Positions 1 to 15,106 of a stretch of 64,000 nt of DNA are shown here, piece after piece. Source of the stretch: Kribbella sp. VKM Ac-2569. Its GTDB lineage: Bacteria; Actinomycetota; Actinomycetes; Propionibacteriales; Kribbellaceae. Positions within the stretch are counted from its first letter, which is position 1; each line of letters starts with the position of its first letter. Where the stretch lies: assembly GCF_004216905.1 (NCBI RefSeq), contig NZ_SGXJ01000002.1, positions 1 through 64,000 on the forward strand. The letters are read 5' to 3'. Made by a program: the position numbers and the translations under genes. The notes beneath the pieces were generated by a model. The model was not told where the DNA came from, did no database searches, and saw only the letters and a program-made list of their open reading frames with translations.

Positions 1-128
1 GAAGAAAATGCCCAATGCCTGTGAACGGGGATACTTCAATTTCGGCATTGACTTTCGGCACGCTGTTGAGTTCTCAAGAATCGGACGCACACCGCAGCTT
101 GGCCTTACAGCCAGGCTCCCGGGGCAAC
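1..128 (-). other. 16S rRNA operon leader (rrn transcript, gene off left edge)
   Basis: Read on the minus strand this stretch contains the motif TTGAGAACTCAACAGCG (65-81 region), followed by GCCGAAAGTCAATGCCGA. These are the conserved boxA-type antitermination/processing sequences found in front of 16S rRNA in actinobacteria. No mature rRNA sequence is inside the window, so 16S must start to the left of base 1. The leader lies downstream of two good promoters at 136-164 and 301-330. Confidence 0.8.
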
Positions 129-135
129 CTGCGTT

Positions 136-164
136 ACTTTACCGGACCAGATCCACCGAGTCAA
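136..164 (-). promoter_or_regulatory. Proximal rrn promoter
   Basis: On the minus strand there is TTGACT (164-159), a 17-base spacer and TAAAGT (141-136). This is a near-consensus housekeeping sigma promoter placed just ahead of the conserved 16S leader, so transcription should begin near base 128 and run off the left edge. Confidence 0.75.
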
Positions 165-300
165 GACTCAATTTTTCTGACCCTCCACCCGCGTCCAGTC
201 GACCGACCCGAGTCCGAGGACACGTTTCGGCTGCTCTAGCCTTGGGGGGTTCGGAGCGGCCGGCCGCTTTCGCGTCCCGCGCTTCGCTCCAACAAGAACA

Positions 301-330
301 ACATTACGTGGCCCGCAGGTGACCGGTCAA
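301..330 (-). promoter_or_regulatory. Distal rrn promoter
   Basis: On the minus strand there is TTGACC (330-325), an 18-base spacer and TAATGT (306-301). It lies about 165 bases upstream of the proximal promoter and downstream of the tyrS hairpin. Tandem promoters are usual for rRNA operons. Confidence 0.6.
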
Positions 331-385
331 ATCGGCTCCCGGTGTGCTGAATCACAGGCTTGTAATTTGCCTTCGGCAACCCGGT

Positions 386-410
386 TGTGGGAGTGGAGCC
401 CACTCCCACA
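386..410 (-). terminator. Hairpin terminator of tyrS
   Basis: A perfect 11-base inverted repeat (TGTGGGAGTGG) with a 3-base loop sits immediately after the tyrS stop codon. There is no U-run, which is common for actinobacterial terminators. It separates tyrS from the rRNA promoters. Confidence 0.65.
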
Positions 411-419
411 CCGCAGCCG

Positions 420-1712
420 TCAGCCCTGTGCCTGCGACACCAGAACCCCTGCAAATGAACGCTTCCCACGGCGCAGCACCAGCACGCCACCCGGCAGCAG
501 GTCCTCCCCGGCCGGCACGTATTCCGCGTCCTTCACCTTCTCGTTGTTCAGGTACGCGCCGCCTTCGGCGACCGTCCGCCGTGCGGCCGACTTACTCGCC
601 ACCAGGCCCGACTTCACCAGCAGGTCGCCGTACGTCGGCATCGGTTCGCCGGCGCCCAGCTCCACATGCGGTGCTTCGCGTAGTGCTGCTACGAGCGTGG
701 AGCCGTCCAGCGACCCGAGCTCCCCCTGGCCGAACAAGGCCTTCGATGCCTCCTGCACCCGCCGAGTCTCCTCGGCGCCATGGACCAAGGTCGTCACGTC
801 CTCAGCCAGCACCCGTTGCGCTTCCCGAGCCTGTGGCCGTTCCGCGGTCGCCTGCTCAAGTGCGGCCATCTCCTCCGCCGTACGGAACGTGTAGAAGCGC
901 ACCAGCTGCATCACGTCGCGGTCGTCGCTGTTGAACCAGAACTGGTAGAACGCGTACGGCGTCGTCAGCTCCCGGTCCAGCCACACGGTCCCGGACTCGG
1001 TCTTCCCGAACTTCGTCCCGTCGGCCTTGGTCACCAGTGGCGTCGCCAGTGCATGTGCCTTGCCGGCGTCGGTACGACGGATGAGCTCAACACCCGCCGT
1101 CAGGTTCCCCCACTGGTCGCTGCCACCGGTCTGCAACGTGCAGTTGTGCCGCCGGTACAGCTCGAGGAAGTCCAGGGACTGCAGCAGCACGTAGCTGAAC
1201 TCCGTGTAGCTGATCCCCTGCTCCAGCCGCGCCTTCACCACCTCGCGGCCGAGCATCCGGTTCACCGGGAAATGCTTCCCGATGTCCCGCAGGAAGTCGA
1301 GCGTGTTGAGGTCCTTGGTCCAGTCGTAGTTGTTGACGATCCGGGCCGGGTTCGGCAGCGACTGGTCGAAGTCGACGAACTTCTCTACCTGGCCGCGCAC
1401 CCTCTCGACCCACTCGTGGACGATGTCCTTCGGGTTCAGCACCCGCTCGGACGTCTCCTTCGGGTCACCGATCAAGCCGGTGGCGCCGCCAACGAGCCCG
1501 ATCGGGTTGTGGCCGGCCAGCTGGAGCCGCCGCAGCGTCAGCAGCTGCAGCAGGTTGCCCATGTGCAGGCTGGGCGCGGTGGGGTCGAAACCGACATAGG
1601 AGGTGATCGGTCCCGCCGCCATCGAGGCCCGGAGGGCATCCGGATCGGTGGAGTGGGCGATCAGGCCACGGCTCTCCAGGTCGTCAAGCACCTGAGTGCG
1701 GCGTTCGGTCAC
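420..1712 (-). CDS. tyrS: Tyrosyl-tRNA synthetase
   Basis: This 430-residue class I aminoacyl-tRNA synthetase charges tRNA-Tyr with tyrosine in the cytoplasm. The HIGH-type signature is HMGN at residues 50-53 and the KMSKS-type loop is KFGKT at 234-238, the usual form in bacterial TyrRS. The tyrosine-site motif QTGGSDQWGN is at about 194-203, and an S4-like RNA-binding domain occupies the last 70 residues. The start is GTG, preceded by GAGGAGAG. The gene lies directly upstream of an rRNA operon and downstream of an App1-type gene. Length and motifs are normal. Confidence 0.97.
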   Translation of the reverse strand: MTERRTQVLDDLESRGLIAHSTDPDALRASMAAGPITSYVGFDPTAPSLHMGNLLQLLTLRRLQLAGHNPIGLVGGATGLIGDPKETSERVLNPKDIVHEWVERVRGQVEKFVDFDQSLPNPARIVNNYDWTKDLNTLDFLRDIGKHFPVNRMLGREVVKARLEQGISYTEFSYVLLQSLDFLELYRRHNCTLQTGGSDQWGNLTAGVELIRRTDAGKAHALATPLVTKADGTKFGKTESGTVWLDRELTTPYAFYQFWFNSDDRDVMQLVRFYTFRTAEEMAALEQATAERPQAREAQRVLAEDVTTLVHGAEETRRVQEASKALFGQGELGSLDGSTLVAALREAPHVELGAGEPMPTYGDLLVKSGLVASKSAARRTVAEGGAYLNNEKVKDAEYVPAGEDLLPGGVLVLRRGKRSFAGVLVSQAQG

Positions 1713-1772
1713 TAGTTCTCTCCTCGAGTACGTCGGTCAGTACTAGTGTCCTGTACGGCGAGGTGAGGCGAC

Positions 1773-2810
1773 TCAGGTGGGTTCGGGACGCGTCAGCACA
1801 GAGCGGAGCTGTGGACGGAGCGCATGTCCGTCCGGACCTTGCACCGTCACGGCAGTCGGCCGGTGTGGGTCGTGGGCACCAGGGTCCGGGTTAGGGACCG
1901 GTAGACCGTGCGACAGGACCTGCTCGGCCGGGGTGAGCTGGCGGATGCCGATGGCGAGCACGTGGTCGGGGTGCGTCTGCGCGAAGTCGCCGTACAGCTG
2001 CGGGTCGTGCTGGCCGTCGTCACCGACCAGCACCCAGCGCACGTTGGGGAACTCACGCGCCAGCCGGCGCAGGGCGGTCCGCTTGTGCTCCTGGCCGCTG
2101 CGGAACCAGCCGGTGTTCGTCGGTCCCCAGTCCGTCATCAGCAACGGTCCCGGTGGGTACCCGTGCCGTGCGAGGAAGCGAGTCAGCGTCGGTGCGGTGT
2201 TCCACGCTCCGGTGGACAGGTAGAACATCGGCGCACCGGGGTGGTCCGCCAGCAACTCCTCGTACAGGCCGGCCATTCCTGGTACGACGCGGCGCGCCTG
2301 CTCGTCGCGGACGAACGTGTTCCAGGCCGCGATCATCGGACGCGGCAGCATCGTCAGGATCACCGTGTCGTCGATGTCGCTGACCAGACCGAACGTGGCC
2401 TCCGGATCCGGGACGAAGATCCGCGCCCGCGCCTGCCGGTCGCCATGGACGCCCAGGACGATCTCGTGCCAGCCCGGTGGCAGCACCACCGGCACGTTGA
2501 GGTCGATGAACCCGCCGCGATCGGTCACGGCGTCGAACGTCTGCCCGCCGACGATCACCGTCACCGGCACCTTGGTCGCGGGCGCGGTCACGAACACGCG
2601 CCAGCCACGCATCACCTGGTCCTCGTCGTACCGCGGCTGGTTGCGGGGGTCGCGCCCGAGCACAACGCGGGCCAGCACCCGGACGAACTCGGTATTGCCG
2701 TAACCGACCTGCGGGATGATCCGCTCCTGCCAGCCACGACGCCGAAGTACCGCCTGCACCCCGAGGTTGAACCAGTCCTCGAGACGGGACGAGTAGTGCG
2801 GACGGGCCAT
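1773..2810 (-). CDS. App1-family phosphatidate phosphatase-like protein (DUF2183)
   Basis: This 345-residue protein has the DIDDT motif at 145-149 that marks the catalytic aspartates of App1/DUF2183 proteins, a HAD-like family whose yeast member dephosphorylates phosphatidic acid. Residues 70-135 form a beta-rich segment ending in a hydrophobic stretch. The C-terminal half carries the family motifs FYLSTGAWNT and VLVGDDGQHDPQLY. No signal peptide or membrane segment is evident. A TAGGTT box ends 6 bases before the ATG, so the mRNA may be leaderless. The substrate in bacteria is not established. Confidence 0.85.
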   Translation of the reverse strand: MARPHYSSRLEDWFNLGVQAVLRRRGWQERIIPQVGYGNTEFVRVLARVVLGRDPRNQPRYDEDQVMRGWRVFVTAPATKVPVTVIVGGQTFDAVTDRGGFIDLNVPVVLPPGWHEIVLGVHGDRQARARIFVPDPEATFGLVSDIDDTVILTMLPRPMIAAWNTFVRDEQARRVVPGMAGLYEELLADHPGAPMFYLSTGAWNTAPTLTRFLARHGYPPGPLLMTDWGPTNTGWFRSGQEHKRTALRRLAREFPNVRWVLVGDDGQHDPQLYGDFAQTHPDHVLAIGIRQLTPAEQVLSHGLPVPNPDPGAHDPHRPTAVTVQGPDGHALRPQLRSVLTRPEPT

Positions 2811-2919
2811 ACCAGAAACCTACCCGCAGCACGGGCCGCTAGTCGCCCTCCCTCGCGGTCCACGGACACGTTTGACCCGTCCGTCACGAACTGTCGGTCC
2901 TCTCCCCTACCGTCTCCTC

Positions 2920-3867
2920 ATGACCGCTCTAGGAATGTGCTTCCCGCGTACTTACCCGGCCGCGCTCGTCACGGACGTGGCTCGGCGGCTCGACCGTGGT
3001 GGCGCGGACGAACTGTGGATCATCGAGGACTGCTTCTTCACGGCTGGTCCCTCGCTGGTGTCGGCCGCGCTGACGTCGACCGAGCGGCTGACGGTCGGGC
3101 TCGGGATCGTGCCGGCGGTTGCCCGCACGGCCGCGGTGACCGCGATGGAGTTCGCGACGCTGGAGGCGCTCGGGCCGGGGCGGTTCCTGCCCGGCATCGG
3201 TCATGGCGTGCAGTCGTGGATGGGCCAGATGGGGGTCCGGCCGAAGTCTCCGCTGACGGCGCTCGAGGAAGTGACCACCAGCGTCACCCGGCTGCTCGCC
3301 GGCGAGGAGGTCAGCTTCGAGGGCAAGACGGTCTTCCTCGACAAGGTGAAGCTGGACGCGCCGCCGGCGGAGGCGCCGCCGATCCTGCTCGGTGTCCAGG
3401 GTCCGAAGTCGATGGCGCTCGCCGGGCGGGTCGCGGGCGGTGTCGTGCTGGCCGAGCCGGCGACCGCGCCGTACGTGCGTCAGTCGGTGGAGTACGCCGG
3501 ATCGCCCGAGGGGTTCGTCGTCGCGGTGTTCGCCGCGATGTGCGTGCGCGAAGACCGCAAGACGGCGTACGAGTGGACCGCGCCGTGGCTCGGGTGGCGG
3601 ATCGGTGAGCGGCCGCCGCAGCTGACCGCGCTGCCGTTCTTCGACGAGATGAAGAAGCTGTACGACGCCTCGGGCGAGGCGGGCCTGGTGGGGATGCCGA
3701 GCGACTGGTGGACCGCTATCGGGGCGATCGGCACGCTCGACGACGCGGCGGCGCATGTGGAGACGCTGGAGGCGGCCGGGGTGCACCACATCGGGCTGTT
3801 CCCGGATCCAGAGGTGGAGCACGGGCTGCCGCAGCTGGACTACGTGCTCGAGTTGGCGAACCGCTAG
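2920..3867 (+). CDS. LLM-class F420-dependent oxidoreductase
   Basis: This 315-residue protein is a luciferase-like (LLM) TIM-barrel flavin or F420 enzyme. Family features include the early strand and helix (GMCFPRTYP), the [11 protein letters not shown] segment, the [12 protein letters not shown] loop near residue 83, and the [22 protein letters not shown] core near 148-170. The substrate cannot be read from sequence. An earlier in-frame TTG at 2872 is less likely because homology begins at [17 protein letters not shown] box lies 6 bases before the ATG, suggesting a leaderless transcript. Its stop overlaps the convergent mpg stop by 4 bases. Confidence 0.85.
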   Translation: MTALGMCFPRTYPAALVTDVARRLDRGGADELWIIEDCFFTAGPSLVSAALTSTERLTVGLGIVPAVARTAAVTAMEFATLEALGPGRFLPGIGHGVQSWMGQMGVRPKSPLTALEEVTTSVTRLLAGEEVSFEGKTVFLDKVKLDAPPAEAPPILLGVQGPKSMALAGRVAGGVVLAEPATAPYVRQSVEYAGSPEGFVVAVFAAMCVREDRKTAYEWTAPWLGWRIGERPPQLTALPFFDEMKKLYDASGEAGLVGMPSDWWTAIGAIGTLDDAAAHVETLEAAGVHHIGLFPDPEVEHGLPQLDYVLELANR

Positions 3868-4484
3868 CGCCGCTTCTTCGGGACGTGGGGGCGGTACGGC
3901 GAGACGGTTGGGTCGTCGGGGATCCAGTAGCGCCATGGGCGGTCGGCTGCTTCGCGCAGACCGACGCGTGGGCCGGTGGCGGGTACGCCGTCGAAGCCGG
4001 GGCCGTCGAGCAGTTCGATGGGTGAGGTCTTCGCGAGGAGGTCGGCGCCGTTGCCTTCACGTCCGATGCCGAGGGCAACACACAACCGAGCCGGACCGCG
4101 CGCAAGATCGCGATCGGTTCGCTTCGAGGCGGGTTGGTTGCGGCGGAGGCGGGCCAGCTCGATGCCTTCGATCACCTCGCCGGCTCGGAGTAGGACAGCG
4201 GACGGCTGGCCTTCCGGGCCGGCGACGACGTTCATGCAGAAGTGCATGCCGTAGGTGAAGTACACGTACAGGAAGCCGGCCGGGCCGAACATCACCGCAT
4301 TGCGGGGCGTTTGACCCCGGTACGCATGCGAGCCGGGGTCGGTCGGCCCGTCGTACGCCTCGACCTCGGTCAGCCGAACCGCGACAGTCCCCTCGGGGGT
4401 GGTGCTGCGCAGCACCATCCCCAGCAACCTGGGCGCCACCTCCAGCACAGGACCAGCAAGCAGCGAGCGGCGCATGCGCAGCAC
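3864..4484 (-). CDS. mpg: DNA-3-methyladenine glycosylase (AAG/MPG family)
   Basis: This 206-residue monofunctional DNA glycosylase removes alkylated purines in base-excision repair. The MPG-family motifs are present: [18 protein letters not shown] (40-57, including the catalytic glutamate region), [20 protein letters not shown] (61-80) and the RGPARLC block. The length matches bacterial MPG. An mpg gene near tyrS is a known actinobacterial arrangement. It ends 4 bases inside the convergent LLM gene and starts next to the argH stop. Confidence 0.93.
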   Translation of the reverse strand: MLRMRRSLLAGPVLEVAPRLLGMVLRSTTPEGTVAVRLTEVEAYDGPTDPGSHAYRGQTPRNAVMFGPAGFLYVYFTYGMHFCMNVVAGPEGQPSAVLLRAGEVIEGIELARLRRNQPASKRTDRDLARGPARLCVALGIGREGNGADLLAKTSPIELLDGPGFDGVPATGPRVGLREAADRPWRYWIPDDPTVSPYRPHVPKKRR

Positions 4485-4485
4485 T

Positions 4486-8560
<4,075 letters not shown>

Positions 8561-8564
<4 letters not shown>

Positions 8565-9432
8565 GACGGGATCACCTGGGTTCCAACTCCGGCATCGGTG
8601 AAGATTTCGAGGAGCAGCGAGTGCGGCACACGCCCGTCGATCACGGTGGCTCGGGAGACACCGGACTCGACCGCGCGCAGGCAGGCTTCCATCTTCGGCA
8701 CCATGCCCGACGCCAGCGACGGCAGCAACTCGGCGAGCTCGGTGGTGTCGATCTGGGTGATGATCTCGTCGCTGTCCGGCCAGCTCCGGTAGAGCCCGGC
8801 AACGTCGGTCAGTACGACGAGCTTCTCCGCACCGAGCGCCGAGGCCAGCGCCGCGGCCGCGGTGTCCGCGTTCACGTTGTGCGCCTGGCCATCCTCGTCC
8901 GGCGCGATCGTCGACACCACCGGGATCCGGCCGGCGTCGATCAGGTCGACCACCGCCTCCGGCCGCACCTCGACCACGTCACCGACCAGCCCGATGTCGA
9001 CCTGCTCGCCGTCGACCAGCGCCGTACGGCGTTCCGCGGTGAACAGGCCCGCGTCCTCACCGGACATCCCGACCGCGAACGGGCCGTGCGCGTTCAGCAG
9101 CCCGACCAGCTCCCGGCCGACCTTGCCGACGAGCACCATGCCGACGACGTCCATCGCCTCGGGCGTGGTGACCCGGAGCCCGCCGCGGAACTCGCTGTCG
9201 ATGCCGAGCCGGCCGAGCATGTCGCTGATCTGCGGTCCGCCGCCGTGGACGACGACGACACGCACCCCGGCGTACCGGAGAAACACGATGTCCTCAGCAA
9301 ACGCTCTCTTGAGTTTCTCGTCGACCATCGCGTTCCCGCCGTACTTCACCACGACGGTCTTCCCGTGGAACTGCTTCAGCCACGGCAGGGCCTCGGTCAG
9401 TACGGCGGCCTTCTCGACCGCTTCCGGGAAGA

Positions 9433-9436
<4 letters not shown>
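8561..9436 (-). CDS. argB: Acetylglutamate kinase
   Basis: This 291-residue amino-acid kinase phosphorylates N-acetylglutamate. The nucleotide-binding motif VVKYGGNAM is at 29-37 and [14 protein letters not shown], the substrate loop, near 72-85. The reading frame is open further upstream, but the ATG at 9436 overlaps the argJ stop as ATGA and homology begins there. An N-terminal helix before the kinase core fits the arginine-sensitive type, so feedback inhibition is likely. Confidence 0.96.
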
Positions 9437-11750
<2,314 letters not shown>

Positions 11751-11789
11751 TCAGGCGCCGGCCCCTCCCACCGCACAGACTCAGGCGGT

Positions 11790-12110
11790 ATGAGGTCACG
11801 GCAGGTGCGGAGCTTCGGGGTCTTCCTCGGGTGGATGGTCGTGACGGTGATCGGCTACGGAGTGTGGTACCTCGCAGCTCCGGACGTTCCGCCCTGGGGA
11901 TGCCGTGGGATCTGCGCGACCGAGCGGGACAGGGTGGTGTTCCTGGGGTGGTTCGTCCTGGCGCCCTGCCTGCTGGTGCAGGCGCTGCTCGGGCTGCTGG
12001 TGAACGCGAGGTACAGCGAGGAGTACTGGGGTGAGTTCGCGACCGGGACCGCCGCGTTCTTCACCACCGTGCCGTTGCCGGTCTTCATGCTGCTCGTCGC
12101 CTTCCGGTGA
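11790..12110 (+). CDS. Small membrane protein of unknown function
   Basis: This 106-residue protein is not recognised. It has three hydrophobic segments (about residues 9-28, 47-69 and 84-104), consistent with a three-span membrane protein. A loop with two cysteines (CRGIC) lies between the first two spans. The ATG at 11790 has only a weak GGCGG upstream. It ends just before the inverted repeat that forms the ECF41-type promoter and diverges from the arg cluster. Confidence 0.6.
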   Translation: MRSRQVRSFGVFLGWMVVTVIGYGVWYLAAPDVPPWGCRGICATERDRVVFLGWFVLAPCLLVQALLGLLVNARYSEEYWGEFATGTAAFFTTVPLPVFMLLVAFR

Positions 12111-12151
12111 TGTGACACGGGTCATGTCACAGCTGCTGGGACGACGCGTGT
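12111..12151 (+). promoter_or_regulatory. ECF41-type promoter with inverted repeat
   Basis: TGTCACA at 12125-12131 matches the published ECF41 -35 consensus. It is followed after 15 bases by CGTG (12147-12150), close to the expected CGTC. The mirror copy TGTGACA lies at 12111-12117, giving a perfect 7-base inverted repeat with a 7-base spacer. It precedes the AhpD-like/ECF41 gene pair, as expected for autoregulation. Confidence 0.6.
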
Positions 12152-12184
12152 CCAAGGGGTCGACGACGAACCTTGGAGGTTGAG

Positions 12185-12739
12185 ATGGCGCGGGTCGGTA
12201 TGGAGCATCGGCGGTCGTTGGTGGTGCGGCTGGTGGAGTGGGGCAGCCGGCGGAAGTTCCGGAAGGTGCCGGATCCGGTGAAGGTGGCGCTGCACAACCG
12301 GCGGGTGTTGCTGTCGACCACCTTGATGGAGGCGACTGCGGAGCGGTGGAATGCGCTGGATCCGGAGCTGAAGGCGCTGAGTGTGATGGTGGCGTCGGCG
12401 CGGATCGGATGCAGCTGGTGCATGGACTTCGGGTACTGGGAGTTCCACCACCAGGGGATTGACCCGGCGAAGCTGCACGATGTGCCAATGTGGCGGAACA
12501 GCGACGTCTACTCGGATCTGGAGCGCGCGGTGATGGACTACACCGAGGCGATGACGGCCACTCCGCCGGAGGTCACCGACGAGCAGGTCGAGCGGCTGCG
12601 GCAGGACCTGAGTGAGGAGCAGCTGGTCGAGCTGACCGCGATCGCGGCGCTGGAGAACTACCGCTCCCGGATCAACGCCGCCCTTGGACTCACCAGCCAG
12701 GGCTACAAGGAGTACTGCGAATTGAGGCCGGTGCAGTGA
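12185..12739 (+). CDS. Carboxymuconolactone decarboxylase/AhpD-like protein
   Basis: This 184-residue protein is all-helical with a CSWC motif at 76-79, the redox-active CxxC of AhpD-like members of the carboxymuconolactone decarboxylase family, plus the following helix (MDFGYWEFHHQG). Such proteins are thiol peroxidase partners or bind small aromatics. GGAGGT lies 4 bases before the ATG. Its stop overlaps the sigma-factor start as GTGA. CMD-family genes are the commonest neighbours of ECF41 sigma factors, which implies regulation by the next gene. Confidence 0.85.
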   Translation: MARVGMEHRRSLVVRLVEWGSRRKFRKVPDPVKVALHNRRVLLSTTLMEATAERWNALDPELKALSVMVASARIGCSWCMDFGYWEFHHQGIDPAKLHDVPMWRNSDVYSDLERAVMDYTEAMTATPPEVTDEQVERLRQDLSEEQLVELTAIAALENYRSRINAALGLTSQGYKEYCELRPVQ

Positions 12740-13614
12740 CCGACGAGCAACTGGCCCGCGAGTTCGCCGAGCACCGGTCCGTTCTGGTCGGAGCGGCGTA
12801 CCGGGTTGTCGGCAGTGTGAGCGACGCCGAGGACGTGGTCCAGGAGGCGTGGTTGCGCTGGGCCGCCATCGACCACGACGACATCCGCGACACCCGGGCG
12901 TACCTGATCCGCATCACCACGCGGCTGGCGCTGAACCGGTTGCGCGAGCAGAAGTCGCGGCGGGAGCAGTACGTCGGCCCGTGGCTGCCGGAACCGCTCG
13001 CGACCGACGACGACCCGGCGGCTGCGGTCGAGCTCGCGGACTCGGTCAGCATGGCGATGCTCGTCGTACTCGAGACCCTCTCCCCGCTCGAACGCGCCAC
13101 GTTCGTCCTCCGCGAGGTCTTCGATCTGCCGTACGACGAGATCGCGGACACCCTCGGCCGGTCCGAGGCCGCCGTACGGCAGCTCGCACATCGGGCCCGC
13201 GGACATGTGCACGCGCGGCAGCCGCGACATCACGTCGACAAGGCGCGCCACGACGAGCTGACCATGCAGTTCATGCGGGCCGCCGGGTCCGGCGACTTCG
13301 ACCAGGTGGTCGCGCTGCTCGCGCCGGACGCCGTACTGATCAGCGACGGCGGCGGGAAGAAGAAGGCCGCGCTCCGGCCGATCCACGGCGCGGAGAAGAT
13401 CGCCCGCTGGCTGTTCGCGGTTCTCGCGGAAAACCCGGGGTTCGAGATCCGGATGGCGTCCCTGAACGACGAACTCGCCTACGTCGCGTACTACGACGAC
13501 GAGCCGGACACGGTCACGTTCATGAAGAGCACCGACGGCCGGATCACCGAGCTGTACCTGATCCGCAACCCGGACAAGCTCACCACGATCCCGACGCGTC
13601 CCGCAGCCGACTGA
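12736..13614 (+). CDS. ECF41-type RNA polymerase sigma factor with SnoaL-like C-terminal domain
   Basis: This 292-residue protein has sigma region 2 (about residues 8-75, with AYRVVGSVSDAEDVVQEAWLRW) and region 4 (about 110-160, with FDLPYDEIADTLGRSEAAVRQ). A SnoaL-like domain follows from 175 onward and includes the conserved DGGGKKKAA stretch. This architecture defines ECF41. In that family the C-terminal domain replaces an anti-sigma factor and modulates activity. The GTG start is coupled to the upstream gene. The stop overlaps the convergent hydrolase by 35 bases. Confidence 0.9.
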   Translation: MTDEQLAREFAEHRSVLVGAAYRVVGSVSDAEDVVQEAWLRWAAIDHDDIRDTRAYLIRITTRLALNRLREQKSRREQYVGPWLPEPLATDDDPAAAVELADSVSMAMLVVLETLSPLERATFVLREVFDLPYDEIADTLGRSEAAVRQLAHRARGHVHARQPRHHVDKARHDELTMQFMRAAGSGDFDQVVALLAPDAVLISDGGGKKKAALRPIHGAEKIARWLFAVLAENPGFEIRMASLNDELAYVAYYDDEPDTVTFMKSTDGRITELYLIRNPDKLTTIPTRPAAD

Positions 13615-14455
13615 GGAAGGGCCGGATCCGCGCGACCACCTCCTCGAGGTGCGTCTCGAGCAGCCAGTGGCCGCCGTCCTCGAACAGATGCAGGTCGGCG
13701 TCCGGTACGTCGGCCAGGTACGCCCGCGCCGACTCCGCGGGCATGTAGCCGTCCTTCGGGCCCCAGACGATCAGGGTCGGCGGCTGGTGCTCGCGCAGGT
13801 ACGCCTGGTACTGCGGGAAGCGCCGTACGCTGTCCGCGATCTCGGCGAAGAACCCGATCATGACGTCGCGGTGCTCGCGCATCAGCGGCCAGGCGAGCTG
13901 CCAGAGATCGGGGCTGATCCGCGCAGCCACCTTGGGCGCGACCTCGCCGAGCACCTCCTCGCGGAGGCCGTCGAAGGTGACCGCCTGGGCGAGTTCGTCG
14001 CGGCGCTCGTCGGTCGGGTCGGTCCAGTACGCCTTCAAGGCGTCGTACTTCGGTCCGAGCGTCTCCTCGTACGCGTCACCGTTCTGGATGATCAGGGCGA
14101 CGATGCGCTCGGGGTTCTTCAGCGCCAACTGGAATCCGGCCTGGGAGCCGTAGTCGAAGAGGTACAGCGCGAAGCGGTCGACGTTCAGCGCGGCCAGGAA
14201 GCCCTCCAGCAGCTCCGCATATCCACGGAAGCTGTAGTCGAACCCGTCCGGCGCGTCGCTGTAGCCGAACCCGGGGAAGTCGGGCGCGAGCAGCCGCCAC
14301 TCGTCGGCGAGGGCGGGCATCAGCGCGCGGTACTGGAAGGACGACGACGGATATCCGTGCGGCAGGAGGACGACGGGAGCGTCGGGCGGACCGGCCTCGC
14401 GGTAGAAGATCTCGACGCCGCCGACGTCGACTGTGCGGTGTGTGACGGTGGCCAT
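13580..14455 (-). CDS. Alpha/beta hydrolase (epoxide hydrolase/haloalkane dehalogenase-like)
   Basis: This 291-residue protein has the oxyanion-hole motif HGYP (33-36) and a nucleophile elbow LFDYGSQAG in which the nucleophile is Asp101 rather than serine. That is typical of epoxide hydrolases and dehalogenases. A cap domain spans about 135-215, and the catalytic histidine is in DGGHWLLETH near the C-terminus. No signal peptide is visible. It is divergent from the GNAT gene. The exact substrate is unknown. Confidence 0.85.
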   Translation of the reverse strand: MATVTHRTVDVGGVEIFYREAGPPDAPVVLLPHGYPSSSFQYRALMPALADEWRLLAPDFPGFGYSDAPDGFDYSFRGYAELLEGFLAALNVDRFALYLFDYGSQAGFQLALKNPERIVALIIQNGDAYEETLGPKYDALKAYWTDPTDERRDELAQAVTFDGLREEVLGEVAPKVAARISPDLWQLAWPLMREHRDVMIGFFAEIADSVRRFPQYQAYLREHQPPTLIVWGPKDGYMPAESARAYLADVPDADLHLFEDGGHWLLETHLEEVVARIRPFLSRLRDASGSW

Positions 14456-14493
14456 GTACGACGGTGTACCCAGCCTCTCCGGGCTTAGACTAT

Positions 14494-14510
14494 CTGCAAC
14501 TCAGTCGCAG
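14494..14510. promoter_or_regulatory. Operator-like 17-base palindrome
   Basis: CTGCAACT-C-AGTCGCAG is an 8-1-8 dyad with one mismatch. It sits between the divergent hydrolase and GNAT genes, just downstream of a TAGACT -10-like box (14486-14491) and 12 bases before the GNAT start. It also fits the loose Nur/Fur-type pattern TGCaa-N5-ttGCA. The cognate regulator is unknown. Confidence 0.45.
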
Positions 14511-14522
14511 ATGGAGGTGCGT

Positions 14523-15041
14523 GTGAAGTACCTGGTGACGGAACCGGAGGAGGCGCTCGGTCCGGGGTTGCGGGCGGACCTGCTGGACACCTGGGTGGCG
14601 GCGACGAACGCGGGCGGCGCGGTCGGGTACACCGCGCCGGCGCCGGTCGAGCAGATCGCGGAGAACCTCGACGGCGCCCTCGGCCGGGTCGCGGCGGGGC
14701 TTGATCTGCTCGGCGTGCTCCACAACGGTGAGCGGTACGTCGGGATGGGCATGCTGGTGAACCGCGGCAGCGGGCTGCAGGCGCACTGGCGGACGGTGCT
14801 GCGGGTGATGGTCCACCCGCAGTGCCAGGGCACCGGCGCCGGCCGGATCCTGATGGAAGGTCTGCGCGGGTCCGCCGTCGACCTCGGCCTCGAGCAACTG
14901 CAGCTCACCATCCGCAGCGGCCTCGGCCTGGAGAAGTTCTACGTCCCCCTCGGGTACCGAGTAGTCGGCACCCACCCCCGCGCGATCCGCGTATCCCCGA
15001 CCGACTACCGCGACGAAATCACCCTCGTGATGGACCTCTGA
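14523..15041 (+). CDS. GNAT-family N-acetyltransferase
   Basis: This 172-residue protein carries the acetyl-CoA pyrophosphate-binding motif in VMVHPQCQGTGAGRILMEGL (about 96-115), followed by the typical final strand region (FYVPLGYRVVG). The acceptor substrate cannot be deduced. The GTG at 14523 is preferred because GGAGG lies 5 bases upstream. The gene ends four bases before a 57-base palindrome shared with the convergent surface-protein gene. Confidence 0.85.
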   Translation: MKYLVTEPEEALGPGLRADLLDTWVAATNAGGAVGYTAPAPVEQIAENLDGALGRVAAGLDLLGVLHNGERYVGMGMLVNRGSGLQAHWRTVLRVMVHPQCQGTGAGRILMEGLRGSAVDLGLEQLQLTIRSGLGLEKFYVPLGYRVVGTHPRAIRVSPTDYRDEITLVMDL

Positions 15042-15045
15042 TCAA

Positions 15046-15102
15046 CTTTGGGCCCCCACCAACCGTTTTCGAGGCTCCGAGATGGTTGGTAGGGGCCCAA
15101 AG
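15046..15102. repeat. 57-base palindromic element, copy A (bidirectional terminator-like)
   Basis: Arms 15046-15064 and 15084-15102 form a 19-base stem with one mismatch, starting CTTTGGGCCCC and ending in the complement, around a loop containing TTTTCGAGGCTCCGAGAT. A related element of exactly the same length lies at 58183-58239. This copy fills the gap between the convergent GNAT and surface-protein stop codons, so it probably terminates both. Confidence 0.8.
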
Positions 15103-15106
15103 ATGG

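Noticed and set aside
2872..2919. TTG start at 2872 for the LLM gene.
   Set aside because: It would add 16 residues with no homology and the ATG at 2920 has a promoter box in leaderless position.
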